This document shows positions 58,164 to 64,000 of a stretch of DNA of 64,000 nucleotides, piece by piece. The notes under the pieces are model-generated. The model saw nothing but the letters and a program-made list of their open reading frames with translations, ran no database searches and was not told the origin of the DNA. Source of the stretch: Gammaproteobacteria bacterium (GTDB lineage: Bacteria; Pseudomonadota; Gammaproteobacteria; Pseudomonadales; Pseudohongiellaceae); the NCBI GenBank assembly GCA_029246545.1, contig JAQWMX010000008.1, positions 1 to 64,000 of the forward strand, given 5' to 3'. Position 1 is the first letter of the stretch. The number at the start of each line of letters is the position of its first letter. The position numbers were made by a program, and so were the translations under genes.

Positions 58164-60002
58164 TTAATTTAGCTCAGTTTTAATCGCACTTTCTATTTCG
58201 CTAATTTTAAAAGGTTGTCCTGAAACTTTATTTAAGGCTTTTGCATCAAGCAGGTATTCTGAGCGGATTATTTTAACTAGTTGCCCAGTATTCATTTCAG
58301 GAATCAAGATGTTGTCATAAGCTGAAAGTAATTGATTCAGGTTTGCTGGTAAAGGCCACATGTGACGAATGTGGATATGAGCAACATCCAAACCTTGTTT
58401 AATACTTCTCTTAACTGCTTGGTGGATAGCGCCATAAGTTGAGCCCCAACCGACGACGGCCAATTTACCACTATTATTACCCAAGTGAACTTTTTGTAAG
58501 GGAATATCATCAGCAATATTATCGATTTTTGCTTTTCGAGTATCAGTCATTTTTTGATGATTGTCGGGGTCATAACTAATGTCGCCGGTATCATAACTTT
58601 TCTCGATACCACCAATACGATGCTCTAGACCTTCCGTGCCAGGTTTTGCCCAAACTCTTGCTAGAGTTTCAGCATCACGTAAAGATGGTGTAAAACCTTC
58701 AGGTTTGTCATGGAAGGTTACTGGGAATGCATCATATTCATCAAAGTCAGGAATTAACCAAGGCTCGGAAGCGTTGGCAATATAACCATCTGACAGCAAC
58801 ATAACAGGCGTCATATATTTGGTGGCTAATCTTACTGCTTCAATAGCGGCATCGAAGCAATCACCTGGGTGACTTGATGCTACTACTGGCAATGGTGTAT
58901 CGCCATGTCGACCATAAATAGCCTGCAACAGATCAGATTGTTCGGTTTTAGTAGGGAGCCCAGTTGAGGGGCCGCCTCGTTGTGTATTAACGACAATTAA
59001 GGGTAGTTCAGCAGACACAGCTAGTGAGATAGCTTCTTGTTTTAGTGCAATTCCTGGCCCGGCACTTGATGTAACACCTAGTGAACCTGCAAATGACGCG
59101 CCGATGGCAGCACAGACTGCAGCAATTTCATCTTCAGCTTGAAAAGTAATGACGTCAAACTCTTTTCTGGCAGCAAGTGTATGCAACAGGCTGGAGGCTG
59201 GGGTGATTGGGTATGAAGCAAATAAGACACCAAGGTTTGCGAGTTGGCCACCAGCGATTAGTCCCCAGGCCAAAGAGGTAGAACCGTCCATATTGCGATA
59301 GGTTCCAGGTTTTTGCTCGGCCTTGGGTACTTTGTAAACTTCAATACCACTAGGTAATTCTGCTGTTTCTGCATAGGCGTTGCCGGCGTTCAAAGCAGCT
59401 ACGTTGGCATTGGCAATTTCTGGCTTATTGGCAAATTTAGCTTTTAAACCATCAATAGTGCTTTTTTTATCGCGATCAAATAGCCAGAAGACCAGACCCA
59501 GAGTCCACATGTTCTTACAACGTAAAGCCATTTTATGACCTAGACCAAACTCTTCAACGGCAGCAATGACCTGAGAGTGAATATCTATGGCTAGTACTTT
59601 GTAGGCATCCAAAGAGCCATCTTCAATAGGGTTACTTTCATATTTAGCTTTAGACAGATTTTTATCATTGAAAGCTCCCGAATCAATAATCACTAAGCCT
59701 CCAGGAACTAGGTATTTTAGGTTGGTGATTAGTGCGGCCGGATTCATTGCAACCAGAACTTCTACTTCATCACCAGCAGTGGTGACATCTTCAGAACCAA
59801 AATAAATCTGGAAGGCAGACACGCCAAAAGTCGCACCTACCGGGGCACGAATTTCAGCCGGGAAATCTGGAAAAGTTGAAAGATTATTACCATGAAGAGC
59901 GGTTGCCAGCGTGAAGTTGGTGCCGGTTAATTGCATACCATCACCGGAGTCCCCGGCAAAACGTACAACAATATTTTGATGTTGTTCAACTTCTACAGTC
60001 AT
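58164..60002 (-). CDS. korA: 2-oxoacid:acceptor oxidoreductase subunit alpha (KorA-like, gamma-alpha fusion)
   Basis: From ATG 60002 (a TTG 15 bp upstream is less likely) the product has 612 residues. The N-terminal third is the gamma domain (F-A-G-D-S-G-D-G-M-Q-L-T-G), the rest the alpha domain with A-S-Y-P-I-T-P-A-S-S near residue 262 and A-G-P-G-I-A-L-K. This gamma-alpha fusion with a separate beta subunit is the usual KorA layout. It reduces ferredoxin during oxidative decarboxylation of a 2-oxoacid in the cytoplasm. First gene of the korAB operon. Confidence 0.9.
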   Translation of the reverse strand: MTVEVEQHQNIVVRFAGDSGDGMQLTGTNFTLATALHGNNLSTFPDFPAEIRAPVGATFGVSAFQIYFGSEDVTTAGDEVEVLVAMNPAALITNLKYLVPGGLVIIDSGAFNDKNLSKAKYESNPIEDGSLDAYKVLAIDIHSQVIAAVEEFGLGHKMALRCKNMWTLGLVFWLFDRDKKSTIDGLKAKFANKPEIANANVAALNAGNAYAETAELPSGIEVYKVPKAEQKPGTYRNMDGSTSLAWGLIAGGQLANLGVLFASYPITPASSLLHTLAARKEFDVITFQAEDEIAAVCAAIGASFAGSLGVTSSAGPGIALKQEAISLAVSAELPLIVVNTQRGGPSTGLPTKTEQSDLLQAIYGRHGDTPLPVVASSHPGDCFDAAIEAVRLATKYMTPVMLLSDGYIANASEPWLIPDFDEYDAFPVTFHDKPEGFTPSLRDAETLARVWAKPGTEGLEHRIGGIEKSYDTGDISYDPDNHQKMTDTRKAKIDNIADDIPLQKVHLGNNSGKLAVVGWGSTYGAIHQAVKRSIKQGLDVAHIHIRHMWPLPANLNQLLSAYDNILIPEMNTGQLVKIIRSEYLLDAKALNKVSGQPFKISEIESAIKTELN

Positions 60003-60094
60003 AATTGTAATTCTCAATAGATACTTTTTTAGCTCTCATCTAGTTTGTCTCCATTGAAATGAGCCAAGGAGCAGCAAGAAAATAGCGTGCGCAT

Positions 60095-60124
60095 TATAGC
60101 AATCTACAAGGAAATATTGCTATA
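60095..60124. repeat. 9-bp inverted repeat upstream of korA
   Basis: TATAGCAAT (60095-60103) and ATTGCTATA (60116-60124) form a perfect inverted repeat with a 12-nt spacer in the gap between the divergent korA and DsbA-like genes. Position suits an operator, but no regulator can be named. Confidence 0.45.
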
Positions 60125-60187
60125 GCAGTCTTATTTTGGCATTGTTCCACTCCAGATTTAATATGAATGTTCAGGAATAATTGGGTT

Positions 60188-60883
60188 ATGACAAAAAGCT
60201 CAGACAAGAAACTCAAGCGCGAAGAGAAGAAGCAACAAGCAAAACGCCGCCAACATGTCCAAAAATCACTCTTTACTGCATTTGTAGTATTGATGATTCC
60301 GATTGCTTTATATGTGTTTTATCAAGGCCTCTTTGGTGGTGCGCCAGTATATCCACCCGATGAAGTCTCAATTACGGATCATGTGCAAGGTGAAGCAGAT
60401 GCGCCGCTGACTATTACAGTATATGGCGATTTTCAGTGCCCTAACTGCGCAAACGAAGCGAATATAATTAGCCAAGCTTGGCCTCTGATTAGCAATCGTG
60501 CACGAGTGGTTTTTCGGCATTATCCTCTGGATAGCTATCCACATTCTTTTGAAGCTGCACGTTATGCAGAAGCTGCAGGAAGGCAAGACGCTTTTTGGGA
60601 ATTTTATAGTTTGCTTTATGGTGATCAGAATTCATGGGCAGTTTTACCTGATGCGACCATAGCCTTCGAGAATTATGCAGAGCAGCTTGAGCTAGATATT
60701 GATCAGCTTCGGGAAGATGCAGGCTTATCTGAAATTAGAGAAAAAATTCTGGCTGATCAACGTGGCGGGAATAGAGCGGGAGTTAGAGCTACACCAGCTA
60801 CGTACTTCAACGGAGAGATTATGGCGAGTCCAAGGACGGCTTCGGAACTTATACAGATGGTTAACGACTTCTTGTCCGAGTAG
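60188..60883 (+). CDS. DsbA-family thioredoxin-fold protein, membrane anchored
   Basis: With start at ATG 60188 (an ATG at 60167 adds seven residues) the product is 231 residues. A strongly basic N-terminus (K-K-L-K-R-E-E-K-K) is followed by one membrane helix (about residues 29-47) and a periplasmic DsbA-like domain with F-Q-C-P-N-C near residue 89 and the cis-Pro segment R-A-T-P-A-T-Y. The C-P-N-C active site and large helical insert are those of the DsbA/protein-disulfide group used for oxidation or reduction of exported proteins. It is divergent from korA. Partner proteins not identified. Confidence 0.88.
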   Translation: MTKSSDKKLKREEKKQQAKRRQHVQKSLFTAFVVLMIPIALYVFYQGLFGGAPVYPPDEVSITDHVQGEADAPLTITVYGDFQCPNCANEANIISQAWPLISNRARVVFRHYPLDSYPHSFEAARYAEAAGRQDAFWEFYSLLYGDQNSWAVLPDATIAFENYAEQLELDIDQLREDAGLSEIREKILADQRGGNRAGVRATPATYFNGEIMASPRTASELIQMVNDFLSE

Positions 60884-60885
60884 GT

Positions 60886-62115
60886 TTATTCACCAATAGC
60901 CATAACTCGCATCATTTCTAGCAAATCAAATGAAGCGTAGCCGTCAGTAGGCAATCCACTTTCTTCCTGGAACGTTCTGACCGCACCTCTGGTTCTTGAG
61001 CCTAAGATACCATCTGGTGTGCCGACATCGATGTCCATAGAATTTAGAAGTGTTTGTAGTTCGATGACTTCAGCACGACTAAGTGCGCGTTCATTAGTTT
61101 CGGGCCAGTGTTGAATTTCTCCGCCGCCAACGAAACGATCGGCGAGGTGCCCAACGGAAATTGCATAATAAGTTGAACGATTCCAGACCATGGTGGTTCT
61201 GAAGTTGTTATAAGCTAAAAAGATCGGGCCGGAGGCTCCAGCAGGTAAAACGATTGAGCCTTCTATTGATGAATTTCCTAAAGTGCTGCCATCAGATCGC
61301 ATAACACCCAGAGCATTCCATTCTGTTACTGATTTACGTATAGCTGTGCCGGATTCTGTGAAATCAAAACCTTGAGGTAGTGTCACTTCACGACCCCACC
61401 GTTCATCAGGGCGCCAGCCTGATTCTGATAAAAAGTTAGCAGCTGATGCGAAAATGTCAGGTAAGCTGTTCCAGATATCGATACGGCCGTCATTGTCACC
61501 ATCAACAGCATAACGATCAAAAGTCGACGGCATAAACTGACATTGGCCCATTGCACCTGCCCAAGATCCAGACATGTCTGCAACGCTAATGTGGCCTGCA
61601 TCTAAAATTTTCAGTGCAGTTATTAATTCGTTACGAAAAAAGTTGCTACGACGTGGGTCATAAGCCAGAGTTGCCAGTGCATTTAGCACCGAAAAACCAC
61701 CAGTGTAATCCCCAAAGTTACTTTCTAAAGCCCAGAAAGAAACTAAGTAATGTGGTTGCACGCCATATTCACGAGAAATGCGGCTAAATAGCTCACTGTG
61801 TTCCTCTAGAAGCGCCTGCCCTCGTTCAATTCGAGCCTGGCTAAGCCGGTTATTCATGTAGTTTGAGAAAGTTTGTACAAATTCTGGTTGGCTTTGATCT
61901 AATTCAATAACTCTGGGTATTGGTTCTTCGATAACCCCTAGGGCTTCATCTAAAAGACTTTCGGTAACACCTTCAGCAAGCGCTTCGCTACGTAAATCAG
62001 CTAGCCAATCAGCAAAAGGCTGTTGTTCTTGAGCAATACTGCCAACGCTCAGCAAGCTAGCTAGAATTAGGCAGGCTGTCTGTAAGAAGGCTTGCGATGA
62101 TTTAGTTAAAGGCAT
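60886..62115 (-). CDS. Lytic murein transglycosylase (MltB-like) with peptidoglycan-binding domain
   Basis: The 409-residue product starts at ATG 62115; a TTG at 62130 would overlap the regulator gene. It has a signal peptide ending G-S-I-A-Q, an SLT_2 (MltB-type) catalytic domain with the Glu in W-A-L-E-S-N-F-G, then M-G-Q-C-Q-F-M-P-S-T-F and D-N-D-G-R-I-D-I-W-N, and a C-terminal PG_binding_1 domain (L-Q-T-L-L-N-S-M-D, T-R-G-A-V-R-T-F-Q). It cleaves glycan strands of the cell wall. Its gene starts two bases after the response regulator stop, so it is probably in the same transcript as the BaeRS-like system, which responds to envelope stress. Confidence 0.9.
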   Translation of the reverse strand: MPLTKSSQAFLQTACLILASLLSVGSIAQEQQPFADWLADLRSEALAEGVTESLLDEALGVIEEPIPRVIELDQSQPEFVQTFSNYMNNRLSQARIERGQALLEEHSELFSRISREYGVQPHYLVSFWALESNFGDYTGGFSVLNALATLAYDPRRSNFFRNELITALKILDAGHISVADMSGSWAGAMGQCQFMPSTFDRYAVDGDNDGRIDIWNSLPDIFASAANFLSESGWRPDERWGREVTLPQGFDFTESGTAIRKSVTEWNALGVMRSDGSTLGNSSIEGSIVLPAGASGPIFLAYNNFRTTMVWNRSTYYAISVGHLADRFVGGGEIQHWPETNERALSRAEVIELQTLLNSMDIDVGTPDGILGSRTRGAVRTFQEESGLPTDGYASFDLLEMMRVMAIGE

Positions 62116-62116
62116 A

Positions 62117-62785
62117 TTAATTCCACTCAAATTTATAACCTACAGCATATAGGGAATGGATCAACTCAATGTCAGGTAATTCCGAGGCAATCTTTTTGCG
62201 CAACTTTTTAATATGGCTATCGATAGTTCGGTCGCTGACTATACGCCCATCAGAATAAATTTTATCGACAAGTACTGCTCGAGAAAATATACGCCCCGGG
62301 TGGTCTGATAATACCTTAAGTAGCTGAAACTCTACTGCTGTTAGTCCAAGATCATTGCCGTCGATACTGACTTTATAAGTATCTGTATCTAGTTTTAAAC
62401 CTTTCTCTTCGAGTTTTTCAGAGCCTTCACTGCGGCGTAATACTGCTTTAACACGAGCAACGACTTCGCGCGGGCTAAATGGTTTGCAGATATAATCATC
62501 GGCGCCAAGCTCTAAGCCAAGCAGGCGGTCAATTTCTTCGACTTTTGCAGTGACCATGATCACAGGCAATTGTGAATTTCGACGAATTTCTTTGCAGATA
62601 TCCATGCCATCAATGCCTGGCAGCATTAGATCTAGGAGAACTAGGTCTGGCTGGTGATTTTCCAGCCAAGGCATTACTTCCTCACCATTGTGTAGCATTG
62701 AAGATTTGAACCCGTTACGGTCGAGATATTCCTCTAGTAGGGTCGCCAGTTTTACTTCGTCTTCAACTATCAAGATATGCTGCAT
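62117..62785 (-). CDS. baeR: OmpR-type response regulator, BaeR-like
   Basis: The 222-residue product has a receiver domain with acidic pair E-D-E near residue 8, the phosphoacceptor Asp52 in L-L-D-L-M and C-K-P-F near 103, followed by an OmpR/PhoB winged helix (S-D-R-T-I-D-S-H-I-K-K-L-R). The stretch M-V-T-A-K-V-E-E-I-D-R-L-L-G-L-E is nearly the same as in E. coli BaeR, which controls efflux and envelope-stress genes. The histidine kinase gene lies 71 bp upstream on the same strand. BaeR orthology is likely but not proven. Confidence 0.9.
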   Translation of the reverse strand: MQHILIVEDEVKLATLLEEYLDRNGFKSSMLHNGEEVMPWLENHQPDLVLLDLMLPGIDGMDICKEIRRNSQLPVIMVTAKVEEIDRLLGLELGADDYICKPFSPREVVARVKAVLRRSEGSEKLEEKGLKLDTDTYKVSIDGNDLGLTAVEFQLLKVLSDHPGRIFSRAVLVDKIYSDGRIVSDRTIDSHIKKLRKKIASELPDIELIHSLYAVGYKFEWN

Positions 62786-62856
62786 AATATAGTCCGAGCT
62801 AAAATTGATGGAAGCAGTTTAAGTCCTCGCGGGCTGAGGGGCAAATGTTCCCTTGC

Positions 62857-64000
62857 TTAAGATTTCTGTCTTTTTGGCAGTTCAATGATGAGTTTCAGAC
62901 CGCCTAATTCAGAGTGTTCAGCTTTAATACTGCCTGCATGGGCTTCGACAATATTTTTACAAATAGCTAATCCCAGGCCAGAGCCGCCTTTTTCTCGATT
63001 GCGAGAAGAGTCGACGCGGTAAAGACGATTAAATAATTTATGCAGGTCTGCATCGCTGACGCCTGGTTCAGAGTCAATCCAAGTCAAAATGATTTTATCA
63101 GTGTATTCTTTAAGTGTTATTTTGAGCTCACCACCTTCGTCAGTGTAACGGCAGGTGTTTTGTAAAAGGTTGTCAAAAAGCTGTTTAAGACGTTTTGGGT
63201 CACAAAATAAATTTATTGCCTTTTTATTTTTAAGGCCTAAGGTTTTAATTGATACTTTAATGTTGTTTTGAGCAACTAAATTTTGATGCATTTCCATTGT
63301 TTGTTCTAACAAGGACTTAATATCAATTTTTTCTTTTTCATAAACCAATGCGCCATTATCAGACATCGATAATTCATGTAGATCATTAACCAAGGTATTC
63401 AAATGCACCACTTCATGGTGCCAGGAATTTAGGCTTACGGGATCTAATGGTCTGATGCCGTCCTGTACAGCTTCAAGTTCGCCTCGAAGTATTGCCAAAG
63501 GTGTTCTGAGTTCATGTGAAATGTCTGCAATCCATTGACGTCTTGCTGTTTGGTTCTGATCCAGGGTGTTCGCTAGAGTATTAAAATCTGTGGAAAGCAA
63601 GGCTAATTCATCAGAACTTCGAATTTTTATTCTGGAGTCATAATCTCCAGCGGTAAGTGAGCGGGTGCCATTTACTAAATCTTTAATAGGGCGAGCCATA
63701 TAGCTTGACGCAGGCAGAGCAATCATTGTTGAGATAACAACTAGAACGACACCAAATAGAAAGAAAGTATTTATCTGGCCCTCAACGAAAAGTTGATCAG
63801 CAAGATCTGATAATTCCTGCCTACTGGTAACAGCTAAAAAACCTACAGTTTCTTCCATAAATGTAAGCGGATAAATGTTTGCAAGCGGCAAAGCTTCAGG
63901 ATCGCCAAACATAATTTCTTGATTCGCATCTAATAAAAGTAAGTGAGGTCGGGCTGGGCTGTATTCAGATGAGAAGTACCAGTCATCATCCGCTAATAAT
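62857..64000 (-). CDS. baeS: Sensor histidine kinase, BaeS-like (5' end outside window)
   Basis: The frame is open to the window edge, so the first part is missing; an internal ATG at 63912 is not the real start because the conserved L-L-L-L-D-A-N-Q-E precedes it. Visible parts are the end of the periplasmic sensor domain, a membrane helix, a HAMP linker, the H-box I-S-H-E-L-R-T-P-L, the N-box N-L-L-Q-N-T-C-R-Y-T and the G-box G-G-S-G-L-G-L-A-I. It phosphorylates the adjacent response regulator. The sequence around P-L-A-N-I-Y-P-L fits BaeS-type sensors. Confidence 0.88.
   Translation of the reverse strand, partial: LLADDDWYFSSEYSPARPHLLLLDANQEIMFGDPEALPLANIYPLTFMEETVGFLAVTSRQELSDLADQLFVEGQINTFFLFGVVLVVISTMIALPASSYMARPIKDLVNGTRSLTAGDYDSRIKIRSSDELALLSTDFNTLANTLDQNQTARRQWIADISHELRTPLAILRGELEAVQDGIRPLDPVSLNSWHHEVVHLNTLVNDLHELSMSDNGALVYEKEKIDIKSLLEQTMEMHQNLVAQNNIKVSIKTLGLKNKKAINLFCDPKRLKQLFDNLLQNTCRYTDEGGELKITLKEYTDKIILTWIDSEPGVSDADLHKLFNRLYRVDSSRNREKGGSGLGLAICKNIVEAHAGSIKAEHSELGGLKLIIELPKRQKS

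Noticed and set aside
1-64000. CRISPR arrays, tRNA or rRNA genes, prophage modules
   Set aside because: No regularly spaced repeats, no tRNA-like T-loop segments in intergenic DNA and no phage structural genes were seen.

Overview
The window is a 64-kb piece of an AT-rich gammaproteobacterial chromosome. Many genes have close counterparts in aerobic marine gammaproteobacteria (YheS, RsgA, BaeRS-type two-component system, KorAB, DUF3619/DUF3106, TonB receptor), and many products are exported or are lipoproteins. No rRNA, tRNA, CRISPR array or complete prophage was seen. Lineage is inferred from gene content only; no marker gene was available to place it precisely.

Left part (1-19.4 kb) is accessory and catabolic in character. 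It opens with the tail of an IS6-family transposase next to a beheaded SDR gene. A leftward cluster follows (MetE-like enzyme, two paralogous exported metallo-beta-lactamase-fold hydrolases, exported cupin, lipoprotein), divergent from a MarR regulator. Then come a cupin, an alpha/beta hydrolase, a duplicated-domain MoaF-like lipoprotein and another exported cupin. At 9.76 kb a perfect 38-bp inverted repeat overlaps a decayed aminotransferase-IV (PabC-like) fragment. At 12.7-16.4 kb sits a set of enzymes from normally cytosolic families that all carry export signals: HpcH/HpaI aldolase, NIPSNAP protein, Tat-dependent PLP aminotransferase and a methyltransferase-like protein. A cobalt-type nitrile hydratase operon (beta, alpha, activator) lies at 17.8-19.4 kb.

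Middle part (19.5-43.9 kb) is mostly housekeeping and transport: YheS, acetyltransferase, M20 peptidase, a ZIP transporter with an inserted cyclic-nucleotide domain and an amber codon near its start, a dicarboxylate/amino-acid symporter, MetY, HupE with a membrane-anchored partner, an internally deleted GntP permease, AEC and SLC13 transporters, ApbE, an esterase and oligoendopeptidase F. It also holds an ECF sigma/DUF3619/DUF3106 operon and a His-rich, ZnuD-like TonB receptor behind a small His/Cys protein. A frameshifted EAL gene and a nitroreductase close it.

Right part (45.5-57 kb) is the most coherent system. An intact ECF sigma/ChrR-type anti-sigma pair sits between two sets of likely target genes: DUF523/DUF1722 plus CPD photolyase on one side, and NTF2-like, SDR, FAD oxidoreductase, DUF1365, CFA-synthase-like methyltransferase and lipocalin on the other. 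Three matching promoters (TRATCC, 16-17 bp, CGTA) were found by eye in front of the sigma gene and both target operons. This resembles the singlet-oxygen (RpoE-ChrR) response. Beside it are a second, degraded ECF sigma/anti-sigma pair, and a diverged partial copy of the DUF1722-phrB junction whose photolyase N-terminus is fused in frame to a caspase-like domain with an EF-hand. The window ends with KorAB, a DsbA-like thioredoxin, an MltB-like transglycosylase and a BaeRS-like two-component system cut by the edge.
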